64,000 nucleotides of DNA. Origin: CAZBMD01 sp964493325. Its GTDB lineage: Bacteria > Babelota > Babeliae > Babelales > RVW-14. Location: positions 1-64,000 of the forward strand of contig CAZBMD010000002.1 of assembly GCA_964493325.1 (NCBI GenBank). The letters are read 5' to 3'. Within the stretch, counting starts at the first letter, position 1. Every line of letters begins with the position of its first letter. Positions 1 to 8,600 of this stretch are shown here, one piece after another. The notes under the pieces were generated by a model, which saw nothing but the letters and a program-made list of their open reading frames with translations, searched no databases and had not been told where the DNA came from. Position numbers and translations under genes: made by a program.

Positions 1-55
1 GAGCATTGCCTTGCCAAGGCAAGGGTCGCGGGTTCGAATCCCGTTTCCCGCTCCA
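1..55 (+). tRNA. tRNA-Gly(GCC), 5' end cut off by the window edge
   Basis: The anticodon stem (6-10 with 18-22) closes the loop TTGCCAA at 11-17, giving anticodon GCC at 13-15. The T arm has a GTTCGAATC-type loop, and the 3' acceptor strand ends with an encoded CCA at 53-55. The D arm and the 5' acceptor strand lie outside the window. Confidence 0.92.
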
Positions 56-146
56 TTTTTTGTGGAGTTTAGCACCAAAATTAGGTGCCGATTGCGCGAT
101 AGTTTAAATTCTGTTAAGTTTCTCCCCAATAGCTCATTGCTAAAGT

Positions 147-188
147 CCGTCCAAGATACTTAGGCCTTCGGTCAAGACGGTTTTGTTT
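147..188 (+). terminator. possible terminator after tRNA-Gly
   Basis: CCGTC at 147-151 can pair with GACGG at 176-180, with an inner GGCC-TTCG-type hairpin, followed by TTTTGTTTT. The pairing is imperfect. The rest of 56-266 shows no gene. Confidence 0.4.
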
Positions 189-266
189 TCGAACTTAATG
201 AAGAACAATGTATTTTTCGGTGTATGACCACGTTGCGTCAGCTTTCATAGTGAAAGGTTTTATTAC

Positions 267-953
267 ATGAAATCAATGCTCCACGAAGCATCATCAGTTG
301 CGAAGGCGATAGAAAAAGCTTGGCTTGAGTCTGGTAAACCGGGAGAATTTTCAATCAATATTCTTGAAGTCGGGGAAAAAGGATTTTTAGGTTTTACCAA
401 ACGACCAGCGGTTGTATCTATTACATTCGATCCAAAAAGACAATCTGATAAATCTCGCGGTAAACGGCCGGATACTCAAGAGCGCAGACCTGCTGCACAG
501 CAGCAGCCAACACAGAGTAGAGATGCTCAATTGGCCAAGAAAAAACCAGCGCCTGTTACGCAGAGGCAGATTGTTGGGAATCTAGAAGACAGAAGATCTC
601 CTGAAAGATCTACTGATCACCAAGAGCGACCAGCTCAACGGTCTCTTGAAGAGGTCTGGAGCGCAGAGCTTAGTACTCAAGTGGCAGATTGGTTTAAAGA
701 GCTTGTTCAATTAATGGGTGTTTCAGGATCTGTTACATCAAAAGTGGATAATAAGGTTCTGCAACTGTATCTTGATGGTCGCATTACATCAGAAGGTGAT
801 GACGAAAAGGCAGCTTGCATTAGTCTTTCGTATCTTTTGATGCAATTTCTAAAGAAAAAATATAAAAGAAAATTCCACAGCAACCATATTTTGATTACAA
901 CTCGGGGTATTGTCTCTCATGACAAGCAGCGTTCGTCCTCGCCTGCAGAGTAG
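267..953 (+). CDS. jag: Jag/KhpB-like protein with a degenerate KH domain and no R3H
   Basis: Residues 1-55 look like the Jag_N domain (pattern KAIEKAWLESGK, then GFLGFTKRPAVV). A low-complexity Q/P/R/K-rich linker follows at about 60-125, and a KH-like segment at about 138-205. In the Jag/KhpB/EloR family, Jag_N, KH and R3H domains act in RNA binding and in control of cell elongation. Here the KH segment lacks a recognisable GxxG loop and the protein ends where R3H would start, so RNA binding may be weakened. The jag-mnmE order is the classic rnpA-yidC-jag-mnmE neighbourhood, but yidC is far away at 53.5 kb. The last 35 bases overlap mnmE, so translation is probably coupled. Confidence 0.72.
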   Translation: MKSMLHEASSVAKAIEKAWLESGKPGEFSINILEVGEKGFLGFTKRPAVVSITFDPKRQSDKSRGKRPDTQERRPAAQQQPTQSRDAQLAKKKPAPVTQRQIVGNLEDRRSPERSTDHQERPAQRSLEEVWSAELSTQVADWFKELVQLMGVSGSVTSKVDNKVLQLYLDGRITSEGDDEKAACISLSYLLMQFLKKKYKRKFHSNHILITTRGIVSHDKQRSSSPAE

Positions 954-2343
954 CGATCAAGACCCGATTGTCGCCCTGTGTAGCCCTCAAGGAAGTGGGG
1001 CGGTTGCGTTGTTACGAATTTCTGGTGATGGTGCGCTTGATGTTGCAAGCATGTTTGCGCTCCTATCATCAAAGACCAAACTTTGTGATGCACCAACTCA
1101 TACCATTCACCATGGTTTTGTTGTTGATGACAAGAATAATGGGGAACGAATCGATGAGGTTTTATTCTTTGTCATGCGTGCTCCAAAAACATTTACCGGC
1201 CTTGATACGGTAGAAATCACCTGTCACAATAATCCTTTTATCATTGAACGAATAATCTTGCTGGCAATTGCTCATGGCGCTCGTCTGGCAAAACCTGGAG
1301 AATTTACAAAACGTTCGTTTTTAAGCGGCAAAATTGACCTGCTTCAAGCTGAAGCGATTAATGATGTTATCCACGCTCAATCGCAACTTGCGTTGCAAAA
1401 ATCAATGTCTCATCTTCGGGGGACGCTCTCATCTCACCTTGCCGATATCGAAACAGAGCTTGTTGCATTGCTTGGATTTGTGGAAGCAAGCTTTGAATTT
1501 TTGGATGAAGAGCAGCGAGACTTTAGTTTTAATGACGTTATTATCAAAAAAGCATCGGTACTGCTCGATCTTATTAAAAAAATTGGCGCTGATTTTAGTC
1601 TGCAGCAGCAGATCAAGCAGGGCATGCGCATTGCAATTGTGGGACCAGTAAACGCAGGCAAATCAACCTTGTTTAACGCACTTGTTGGTAAAAAACGCGC
1701 GATTGTCACCGATATTGAAGGTACAACCCGCGATAGCATCGAGGCGAATGTCTATAAAGACGGTAACTTTTTACTCTTTGTTGACACTGCTGGGCTGCGC
1801 GCAACTACCGATATTATCGAGCAGCAGGGAATTTATCGATCGTGGCAAGAAGCTACAGAGGCAGACATTGTGCTGATGGTTGTCGATGCAACACGCCTTG
1901 ATGAAAACCTGCGCAAGGTTTATAGCGAATTTATCAAAAAATATGAGAAAAAACTTATCGTTGTAGTAAATAAAATTGATGCTGTGCATGATCGCAAGGA
2001 AGTTGATAATTTTCTTGGTTTGCAAGAGCTTCAAATTGTGTATACTTCAGCAAAGGATCTTGAAGGAATTGGTGAGCTTGAAGCAAAAATAGAGCGTGAA
2101 ATTCAACGTATTTTTGCGACAATGCAATCTCCCTACCTTCTCAATCAACGCCAACACAGAATCCTTGCTGAAATAGAGGCAAAATTGGATTTTGTTGTAA
2201 AGGGTTTTTCCCATGGCATACACTATGAGTTGATTGCCTATGAGCTCAAAGATATCTTAGAAAAAGCGGCTGAGCTTACTGGGCGCAACATTACAGAGGC
2301 GGTGCTTGATATGGTTTTTAACTCTTTTTGTGTTGGCAAATGA
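919..2343 (+). CDS. mnmE: tRNA modification GTPase MnmE
   Basis: MnmE with MnmG installs the carboxymethylaminomethyl group on U34 of certain tRNAs. An N-terminal folate-binding domain (motif PQGSGAVALLRISG) and a helical domain surround a G domain with a P-loop GPVNAGKST (about residue 240), DTAG (about 289) and NKID. The protein ends in FCVGK, whose cysteine is characteristic of the family. The length (474 aa) is normal. I choose ATG 919 because GGGGT lies about 10 bases upstream; an in-frame TTG at 910 is too close to that site. It overlaps the end of jag. Confidence 0.96.
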   Translation: MTSSVRPRLQSSDQDPIVALCSPQGSGAVALLRISGDGALDVASMFALLSSKTKLCDAPTHTIHHGFVVDDKNNGERIDEVLFFVMRAPKTFTGLDTVEITCHNNPFIIERIILLAIAHGARLAKPGEFTKRSFLSGKIDLLQAEAINDVIHAQSQLALQKSMSHLRGTLSSHLADIETELVALLGFVEASFEFLDEEQRDFSFNDVIIKKASVLLDLIKKIGADFSLQQQIKQGMRIAIVGPVNAGKSTLFNALVGKKRAIVTDIEGTTRDSIEANVYKDGNFLLFVDTAGLRATTDIIEQQGIYRSWQEATEADIVLMVVDATRLDENLRKVYSEFIKKYEKKLIVVVNKIDAVHDRKEVDNFLGLQELQIVYTSAKDLEGIGELEAKIEREIQRIFATMQSPYLLNQRQHRILAEIEAKLDFVVKGFSHGIHYELIAYELKDILEKAAELTGRNITEAVLDMVFNSFCVGK

Positions 2344-2379
2344 TTGATGGGGGTTTGGGAATTTTAGGGAGAGTTTGTT

Positions 2380-3510
2380 GTGGTTGTGCAAAAGGCCCTT
2401 GTGCCAAGAGCAAAGGTATGTGTGCGGGCATATGTGTGTACAGTGTCTTTTCACCTTATGGCAGCAGTAATCCTTTGCGCTTCAGTTACCTCGCTTTCTG
2501 CTAACGGTAATTTTTCCAAAACATATTCAAAATTTTTCAATGACGACGATGAGCCTGTTGCCAAAGGCACCGATCCCAACGTAAAAATATGGGAAATGAA
2601 CGGTGTTGGACCGTTTAATGAGCTTATTGTTTCATGGAATGCGCGTCGTCCTCTTAAAGGCAAGATGGTGGTGTGGGTGAGCGTCAAGCATAGTCAGTGG
2701 TCGCGATGGCATAGACTTGCTATGTGGGGGCCGCGGTATCAACGGACGTTTGTTAACAAGCTTGACCCTTATGTTCACACAAAGCATGTTCTTGTTGAGA
2801 TGCAGCGCGGTCGTGTTGCTCGCGGTTTTCGCGTTAAGGTGGGGTTTGAGGGTGGAGCTGATCCGAAAATGTTACAGGCTTTGTTTGCATGTACCTCAAA
2901 TATGAAGCATTTTAAAATATCACAAGCTCCAATTAACAAGCCATCAATAATGGTTCAAGACGTTCCTCGTCAATCTCAAATGATTATTGCACATCCTCGA
3001 TGCAAAGAACTTTGTTCTCCAACTTCAACAAGTTTGCTGGTGAACTACTTTAAAAATAAAATATTAGGGCATCGTACGCCTAGCGCTTTAGATAATTATG
3101 TTAAAGACTTTGCATCAAAAGTTCATGACAATGGATATCTGAATATTTATGGAAATTGGCTTTTAAATGTTGCTCAAGCGTACGATTCAACCGATGGCAA
3201 TGTTTTTTTTCGCGTTGAGCGTCTCAATAGCTTCTACGATTTATACTCTCACCTGGAAAAAAAGATTCCTGTGGTTGTCAGTGTTCGCCGGTTACCAGGA
3301 GGCGCAACGCCTTATAGCAACGGTCATCTGATGGTTGTGGTGGGGTGGCACAAAGAATCAAAATCAGTAATTTGTATTGATCCAGCGTTTGCTCGAAGTA
3401 TTCGAACGTTAAAACGTTATCCTGTTATTAATTTTGTTAAGGCATGGGGGCTTTCCCGTAATCTTAGTTATATTCCTATTCTTAAAAAAGGTATCTTGAA
3501 TTGGGCGTAA
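2380..3510 (+). CDS. exported C39-like cysteine peptidase family protein
   Basis: The start is GTG with AGGGAGAG seven bases upstream. A hydrophobic stretch near residues 23-42, ending in SLSANG, looks like a signal peptide. The C-terminal half matches the C39-like papain fold: a candidate nucleophile Cys at about 212 in ELCSPTSTSLLV, His at about 316 in NGHLMVVVGW and Asp at about 334 in CIDPAF. The middle part (about 70-190) looks beta-rich and I do not recognise it. Family members cleave peptides, either as stand-alone exported proteases or as transporter leader peptidases; no ABC domain is present here. It sits between mnmE and clpB. A host-directed role is speculation. Confidence 0.7.
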   Translation: MVVQKALVPRAKVCVRAYVCTVSFHLMAAVILCASVTSLSANGNFSKTYSKFFNDDDEPVAKGTDPNVKIWEMNGVGPFNELIVSWNARRPLKGKMVVWVSVKHSQWSRWHRLAMWGPRYQRTFVNKLDPYVHTKHVLVEMQRGRVARGFRVKVGFEGGADPKMLQALFACTSNMKHFKISQAPINKPSIMVQDVPRQSQMIIAHPRCKELCSPTSTSLLVNYFKNKILGHRTPSALDNYVKDFASKVHDNGYLNIYGNWLLNVAQAYDSTDGNVFFRVERLNSFYDLYSHLEKKIPVVVSVRRLPGGATPYSNGHLMVVVGWHKESKSVICIDPAFARSIRTLKRYPVINFVKAWGLSRNLSYIPILKKGILNWA

Positions 3511-3569
3511 ATTAGTTCATAATTGCCATAGTTACATACCGAAGTTTTAAACAAATTTTTGGGGAAACT

Positions 3570-5693
3570 ATGAACAATCAAAATCAAGAAAATAATCAGC
3601 CTAGAAATCCCTTAGAAGTTTTTTGTATTGATCTGACCAAGTCTGCCAAAGATGCCAAACTTGATCCTGTAATTGGTCGCAACGATGAAATTCGCCGGGT
3701 GGTTCAAATTTTGTCTCGCCGTACCAAAAATAACCCAGTTCTTGTTGGTGACCCAGGCGTGGGTAAGACAGCTATTGTTGAGGGCATTGCTCAGCGAATT
3801 ATTTCTGGGGATGTTCCAGAAGGCTTACGTAACCGTCGAATTCTTTCGCTTGATATGGGGGCTTTAATTGCTGGGACAAAGTATCGCGGTGAATTTGAGG
3901 AGCGACTCAAGGCCATTTTGGCCGCCATTGAGCAAGAAGCAGATGGGATAATTTTATTTATCGATGAGCTGCATACCCTTGTTGGTGCAGGAGCAACGGG
4001 AGGTGGCATGGATGCCTCTAACCTGCTTAAACCGGCGCTTGCTCGTGGTATTTTACATTGTGTTGGAGCTACAACGGTTGCCGAATATAAAAAATATATT
4101 GAACAAGATGCGGCGCTTGAAAGGCGTTTCCAAAAAGTTTTGGTTGAAGAACCGTCGATCGAAGACGCTATTTCAATCTTGCGTGGACTCAAAGAACGTT
4201 ACGAAGTTCATCATGGTATTCGCATCAAAGATCAGGCGATTGTTAAGGCGGTGCAGCTTTCTGCTCGCATGATTGCAGATCGTTTTTTACCGGATAAAGC
4301 AATTGACCTTATTGATGAAGCGGCATCGCAAGTTAAAATGGCGCTTGATTCAAAGCCAGAATCTTTGGATCAAATTGAGCGACGATTGCGTCAACTTGAA
4401 ATTGAAAAAATTGCGCTTGGTAAGGAAAAAGATGATATTTCCGCTCAGCGCTTGAGTGACCTTGAAGTTGAATTAAAGGGACTAAAAGAGCAAGAGCGCG
4501 CACTGCTTGATCAGTGGAAGTCAGAGCGTAAGCCTATTGAAGAGATGCAAAAAATCAAAGAGCAGATTGAGCAAGCAAAACTTGACTTTGCCCGAGCTGA
4601 GCGTGAAGGTGATTTTAGTCGTGCATCAATGATCAAATATGGCAAGCTGGTTGACCTTGAAAAGCGGATGAAGCAAGAGCAGGAAAAGTTAAAATCATTA
4701 CCGACCAATCTTATCAAAGAAGCGGTTGATGAGCATGACATTGCCTTGGTGCTGTCTCGCTGGATAAAAGTTCCAGTTGAAAAACTGAGTACGGATGAAA
4801 GCCAAAAGCTCGTACAGATGGAAGCAGAATTGCATCGCCGTGTTATTGGTCAAGATGAAGCAATTACCAAGGTGTCAAATACCATTCGCGTTCACCGTGC
4901 CGGTATTGGTGATCAAAATAAACCGATCGGTTCTTTTCTCTTTTTAGGACCAACCGGTGTTGGAAAAACCGAAGTTGCAAAAACGCTTGCCGATTTTTTA
5001 TTTGATGATGAACGAAAAATGATTCGTATCGACATGTCTGAATACATGGAAAAACATGCAGTTTCTCGTCTGATTGGTGCGCCTCCTGGCTATGTTGGCT
5101 ACGAAGAGGGTGGTCAATTGACTGAGCAAGTGCGCCGTCATCCGTACAGTGTTGTGCTTTTTGATGAGATTGAAAAAGCGCACCCTGATGTTTTTAACAT
5201 TTTTTTACAAATGCTTGATGAAGGTCATCTGACCGATTCGCAGGGGCGAACCGTTTCCTTCAAGAATTGCATTGTCATCATGACGTCCAACATAGGCAGT
5301 TCATTAATTCTTGAAGCTGGTGAAATTACCCCTGTAGTGCAACAAAGCATTGAGACTTTGCTGCATAAGACGTTCAGACCAGAATTTTTGAACCGTATCG
5401 ACGAGACGGTGTTCTTTAAATCCCTTGCAGCAAGTGATATTAAAAATATTGTTCAGGTACAAATTCAAAACCTGCAGATCCGATTAAAAGACCGAAATAT
5501 AACCTTGCAGTGGAGCGATGCGGCGCTGAGTAAGCTTGCTGATCTTGGCTATGTCAAAGAATTTGGCGCGCGACCACTCAAGCGCGTGATTCAGCAGTAT
5601 GTGATGAGCCCACTTGCCGTTGTTATGCTTAAAGAGCCTTCTAAAACTCAATTTAAAGTTGAGGTGCAGAATGGGAGCCTTGTCATTGCTTAA
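3570..5693 (+). CDS. clpB: ClpB-type AAA+ disaggregase without the N domain
   Basis: ClpB threads aggregated proteins through a hexameric ring together with DnaK. Two AAA+ modules are visible: the first P-loop GDPGVGKT near residue 60 and the second GPTGVGKT near 461, each with Walker B/sensor elements (IDELHTLVGAG; LFDEIEKAH). A coiled-coil M domain lies between them at about 300-395 (pattern AEREGDFSRASMIKYGKL), which points to ClpB rather than ClpC. The usual 140-residue Clp_N domain is absent (707 aa against about 860), as in the internally initiated short form of E. coli ClpB. GGGGAAACT precedes the ATG. A diverged copy of its last codons lies at 8426-8506. Confidence 0.94.
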   Translation: MNNQNQENNQPRNPLEVFCIDLTKSAKDAKLDPVIGRNDEIRRVVQILSRRTKNNPVLVGDPGVGKTAIVEGIAQRIISGDVPEGLRNRRILSLDMGALIAGTKYRGEFEERLKAILAAIEQEADGIILFIDELHTLVGAGATGGGMDASNLLKPALARGILHCVGATTVAEYKKYIEQDAALERRFQKVLVEEPSIEDAISILRGLKERYEVHHGIRIKDQAIVKAVQLSARMIADRFLPDKAIDLIDEAASQVKMALDSKPESLDQIERRLRQLEIEKIALGKEKDDISAQRLSDLEVELKGLKEQERALLDQWKSERKPIEEMQKIKEQIEQAKLDFARAEREGDFSRASMIKYGKLVDLEKRMKQEQEKLKSLPTNLIKEAVDEHDIALVLSRWIKVPVEKLSTDESQKLVQMEAELHRRVIGQDEAITKVSNTIRVHRAGIGDQNKPIGSFLFLGPTGVGKTEVAKTLADFLFDDERKMIRIDMSEYMEKHAVSRLIGAPPGYVGYEEGGQLTEQVRRHPYSVVLFDEIEKAHPDVFNIFLQMLDEGHLTDSQGRTVSFKNCIVIMTSNIGSSLILEAGEITPVVQQSIETLLHKTFRPEFLNRIDETVFFKSLAASDIKNIVQVQIQNLQIRLKDRNITLQWSDAALSKLADLGYVKEFGARPLKRVIQQYVMSPLAVVMLKEPSKTQFKVEVQNGSLVIA

Positions 5694-5725
5694 TTAAATG
5701 TAATATTTAAAATACCCCTTATTAT

Positions 5726-5759
5726 AGCCCTTTTTCTTTTGAAGAGGGGCTTTTTTTTA
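5726..5759 (+). terminator. rho-independent terminator of clpB
   Basis: An 11-bp stem (AGCCCTTTTTC with GAAGAGGGGCT, including two G-U pairs) with a TTTT loop is followed by eight T residues. Confidence 0.85.
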
Positions 5760-5825
5760 TGAGTTTTTATCCAGCATTAAAATGGTGGATAATGCCTACT
5801 GGTCATGGTTGTATTCATTTTTATA

Positions 5826-5853
5826 TTGATTTTTACAAGGATAAACATAAGAT
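5826..5853 (+). promoter_or_regulatory. weak sigma70-like promoter candidate for the oxidoreductase-ridA pair
   Basis: TTGATT (5826-5831), a 16-base spacer and TAAGAT (5848-5853), 40 bases upstream of the GTG start and downstream of the clpB terminator. The match is weak. Confidence 0.28.
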
Positions 5854-5892
5854 ATCAGAGGTATTTGTTTCATTTTTTTAAGGGAGTTTGTA

Positions 5893-7776
5893 GTGAAGCT
5901 TGCGAGTAATACGGCAATAAAAGTGAAGTATTGTGCGGTGGCGTTTGGGTTTTTTATCCTAACATCATCGATTGCAATTTGCAGAACTGAGCATATTTTA
6001 GATAGTGAAGTAACCATTGTTGGTGGTGGAATTGCAGGAGCGTTGCACGCTTATCATGCGCATCAGGAGGCTTTGAAAAACAACTCCAAGGTGCGTGTGA
6101 CCATCTGTGAAAAGAATAAATCAGTTGCTGATACCACAATTGCTAATGTTGTATTCAGCCTTACTCCCGACGAGATACTTGCTGTTATTCCCCATGGCAG
6201 TGAATTGATGAAAAAGTTACAAGTTGCTTTTAATGAACCAGGAGGATTAAGAATAGGGGCTGTGGGCTTTAATGATCGTTCTACGACAACGGCAAATATT
6301 GTGCCAAGTTTGACGCCAGATGAGATTCTATCAGTTGTGCCTCGGGGGAAATTATTGGTTGAAAAGCTGCAATCAGTATTCAGTGAGCCAGGTGGAATAC
6401 GTGTTGATGATGTAGCCAACGTTAATACGTCAGATGCTGCGAAGCAATTTATTCAGCAGGTTGAAGTTTATAGTCATGACATTGATGGCTATCAAGAACG
6501 CACCAAAACATTACTGGCGCTTGGCAAAATGAGCATGGATTTATGGCAGAATATCTATGATGAAGCTGATTCTGAGCTAAAAGAGATTTTAGTTGCTTCT
6601 AATTTTAATCCTTGTCGTGAGGCATCTTCTGAAAAAGTTAAAGTTCTTCATGATGGTTATCGAATAGATTTAATTTACGATGTTCCAAACGCTGCTGCAC
6701 GAGCTCAGGGTATGAAGGCCGACTATGAGAGCTTGGGGTATCAGCACTGTGCTCTTTTGTCACCATCAGAAGTAATGTTGATAGATCCCTTTCTTACTGA
6801 TTTTTGCAAAAATCATGCAGTTATCGATGAAGCTGGTGTATTGCGATGGAGCAACGATAGCGTAGCATTGTGGCGACCTGGTGGTTGCATTGATACAAAA
6901 ATCTTCTTGCCTAAATTTTATGAGTATCTAAGAAAAGCTATGGGAACGTACGTTGATGAAGCAGGCAAAACCCGTGATTGCTTCCAAATTCTTTATGAGA
7001 GAGAGGTGTTGGGAATTCAACTTGGGTTAGTTAATGATAAAACGGTTATTACTGGCCTAAACCTTGGTCATGGGTTTTTTAAGTGTAACGATGATGCCTG
7101 CAAAAAATCTACCTATATTTTTTGCCCAGGAGAAGCGGTGGGGACATTACATAAACTTGGTTTAAAAGAACCTGCGTATGCCGGGTTTGCAGGCGTTTCT
7201 TTATTGCTTAATATTCCAGTTCCAACGGATAAAAAAGCAGATTTTGAAAACTTTAGCCACTGTATGGAAGTTCACCAAGAGGGTGTAGTTCTTGCATGGC
7301 AAGCGCGACTTATTGATGATAAGATTTTTATTGGTGTTGCAGGTACAAAGGCGTTTTATGGTGATCAGCGACCAACAAAGGATCAGGCTTTTGCAAAAGA
7401 TAGAAATTTGTTGCAATTAAATATCGTTAACGATGTTGTACCAGAACTTATCTCTCTTGCTCTTGAGCGTGATACCAAAGGTAAAATATTGACCCAAGCT
7501 GACATGGATATCTTGGAGCACAAAGAAATTGCACAGCGTTGGGCTGGTACCCGCTCCGTTGTATTTGATGGCTTTCCGACGTTGGGATCTGCTCATACAG
7601 AAGATGGTAATGAAATTGACAATGCCATTGTTACCACGCATTTAGGGTCTGGAGGCGTATCTTTTGGACCAGCGGCAGTTGCAGTGAGTTGTAGCACTCA
7701 GAGCAAAGATGTCACGCGTCATCCTTTGATTGATGCTGTTTTACATTTTGCACGATCCAATCGGGTAGCTGAGTAG
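5893..7776 (+). CDS. exported FAD-dependent amine/amino-acid oxidoreductase (DAO-like)
   Basis: The GTG start has AGGGAG eight bases upstream. Residues 12-31 are a signal-peptide-like hydrophobic segment. The Rossmann dinucleotide site VTIVGGGIAGA (about 40-50) and the acidic ribose-binding end of strand 2 (ICEKN, 71-75) identify a DAO-type FAD fold. A C-terminal segment HLGSGGVSFGPAA matches the second FAD contact of the family. Such enzymes oxidise amines or amino acids to imines. RidA, which hydrolyses reactive imines, follows 29 bases downstream and is also exported, so the two probably act together in the envelope or outside. Residues 81-180 are two diverged 50-residue copies of the same segment. 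The substrate cannot be told from sequence. Confidence 0.8.
   Translation: MKLASNTAIKVKYCAVAFGFFILTSSIAICRTEHILDSEVTIVGGGIAGALHAYHAHQEALKNNSKVRVTICEKNKSVADTTIANVVFSLTPDEILAVIPHGSELMKKLQVAFNEPGGLRIGAVGFNDRSTTTANIVPSLTPDEILSVVPRGKLLVEKLQSVFSEPGGIRVDDVANVNTSDAAKQFIQQVEVYSHDIDGYQERTKTLLALGKMSMDLWQNIYDEADSELKEILVASNFNPCREASSEKVKVLHDGYRIDLIYDVPNAAARAQGMKADYESLGYQHCALLSPSEVMLIDPFLTDFCKNHAVIDEAGVLRWSNDSVALWRPGGCIDTKIFLPKFYEYLRKAMGTYVDEAGKTRDCFQILYEREVLGIQLGLVNDKTVITGLNLGHGFFKCNDDACKKSTYIFCPGEAVGTLHKLGLKEPAYAGFAGVSLLLNIPVPTDKKADFENFSHCMEVHQEGVVLAWQARLIDDKIFIGVAGTKAFYGDQRPTKDQAFAKDRNLLQLNIVNDVVPELISLALERDTKGKILTQADMDILEHKEIAQRWAGTRSVVFDGFPTLGSAHTEDGNEIDNAIVTTHLGSGGVSFGPAAVAVSCSTQSKDVTRHPLIDAVLHFARSNRVAE
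6133..6432 (+). repeat. tandem 50-codon duplication inside the oxidoreductase
   Basis: Codons 81-130 and 131-180 encode parallel sequences: TTIANVVFSLTPDEILAV and TTTANIVPSLTPDEILSV, then NEPGGLR and SEPGGIR at the same spacing. The DNA copies have diverged strongly, so the duplication is old and maintained at protein level. Confidence 0.85.
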
Positions 7777-7805
7777 TTTAATTTTAAAAGAGAAAAAGGG
7801 TTTTT

Positions 7806-8282
7806 ATGGTATTCAATAAACATATCGTGCTAGTAACTGCTTTGATTTTTGGTTGTTCAGTAAATGTTTTTGCGGCAAAACAACAAATTACTTCATCAAA
7901 ACTTCCAGCAGCGCTTGCTCCGTATTCTCAAGCTATTTTATCGACGTCTTCTGTTGGAGATAAGACGCTCTATATGTCTGGTATTTTGCCAATTAATAAG
8001 CGTACAGGCGATCTTGTTGATGTACCGTTTGACGCTACGCTCGATGTCATGGGGTATATCACTGCATTGCTAAACGAAGTCAGCATGACATGGCATGATG
8101 TTGTTGATGTGATGATTTTATTACGTGATATCAATGATTTTCAGAATGTTAGCAGAGCCTATGGTGACTATCTTAGTAGTCTAGGGGTAGAGATTTTGCC
8201 GGTTCGCGTTTGCTATCAGGCAGAACTTCCAAAAAATGCAGTGGTAGAGATCAAAGCAACTGCTGTTAAAAACGCATCATAA
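7806..8282 (+). CDS. ridA: exported RidA family enamine/imine deaminase
   Basis: RidA proteins hydrolyse enamine/imine intermediates to keto acids and ammonia. The family core is visible: APYSQAI, LYMSGILPI, the Arg-containing motif PVRVCYQAELPK and the end VEIKATAV. The Arg that contacts the substrate carboxylate is retained. An N-terminal signal peptide (residues 1-23, ending VFAAK) is unusual, since RidA is normally cytosolic. It follows the exported FAD oxidoreductase by 29 bases and is probably co-transcribed with it, ending at the strong hairpin at 8299. The assignment to RidA is firm; extracytoplasmic action is inferred from both signal peptides. Confidence 0.9.
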   Translation: MVFNKHIVLVTALIFGCSVNVFAAKQQITSSKLPAALAPYSQAILSTSSVGDKTLYMSGILPINKRTGDLVDVPFDATLDVMGYITALLNEVSMTWHDVVDVMILLRDINDFQNVSRAYGDYLSSLGVEILPVRVCYQAELPKNAVVEIKATAVKNAS

Positions 8283-8298
8283 GTTTTAAAATTGTTTT

Positions 8299-8340
8299 AC
8301 ATAAAAAAGGGCCTCGAATACTCGAGGCCCTTTTTTATGT
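8299..8340. terminator. strong bidirectional terminator downstream of ridA
   Basis: Arms 8299-8317 and 8322-8340 are perfectly complementary (core GGGCCTCGA/TCGAGGCCC), with A and T runs on either side. A diverged version of the same hairpin occurs 260 bases further on at 8559-8600. Confidence 0.92.
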
Positions 8341-8363
8341 AAGTACAGCATTTTTCTGCCATA

Positions 8364-8423
8364 TTTGTCTTCGACAAAGAAGTTTCCTATTTCTCGCTTG
8401 GCAGCTTCTGGCGAATTAGAAGT
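8364..8423 (-). pseudogene. relic of the 3' end of an ndk gene
   Basis: On the minus strand this reads SNSPEAAKREI then GNFFVEDK, against SDSPEAAKREI then EIFFAEGK at the real Ndk C-terminus. It lies exactly 260 bases from the matching part of ndk. The stop codon is lost (TAA to TAT) and nothing of ndk lies upstream. It abuts a clpB fragment, so the junction at about 8424 is a recombination scar. Confidence 0.85.
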
Positions 8424-8425
8424 AT

Positions 8426-8506
8426 ATTGCAGTGATTATGCTCAAGGAGCCTACCAAAACACAATTTACCGTTGAGGTTCAGAATGGGAGCCTTGTCATT
8501 GCTTAA
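8426..8506 (+). pseudogene. relic of the 3' end of a second clpB allele
   Basis: In frame this reads IAVIM then LKEPTKTQFTVEVQNGSLVI, A and stop. Real ClpB ends LAVVM then LKEPSKTQFKVEVQNGSLVI, A and stop. Of the codon differences after the Met, most are synonymous (CTT/CTC, AAA/AAG, ACT/ACA, GTG/GTT), and the TAATTAA after the coding end is shared. The pattern suggests an allele that evolved under selection as a gene before being cut off. Confidence 0.9.
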
Positions 8507-8558
8507 TTAATTGCAATTTATTCAATTGCAATAGCTGGGTAAGTTTTAAAATTTTTTT

Positions 8559-8600
8559 ATATTAAAAAGGGCCTCGAATATTCGAGGCCCTTTTTAATAT
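8559..8600. terminator. bidirectional terminator between the clpB relic and ndk
   Basis: A near-perfect 20-bp stem with core GGGCCTCGAA/TTCGAGGCCC, flanked by A and T runs. It is homologous to the hairpin at 8299-8340. The base changes are compensated on both arms, so both versions stayed functional. It serves ndk on the minus strand. Confidence 0.92.

Noticed and set aside
910..918. TTG at 910 as the start of mnmE
   Set aside because: It would leave only two bases to the GGGG motif; ATG 919 has proper spacing and the family's usual N-terminus.
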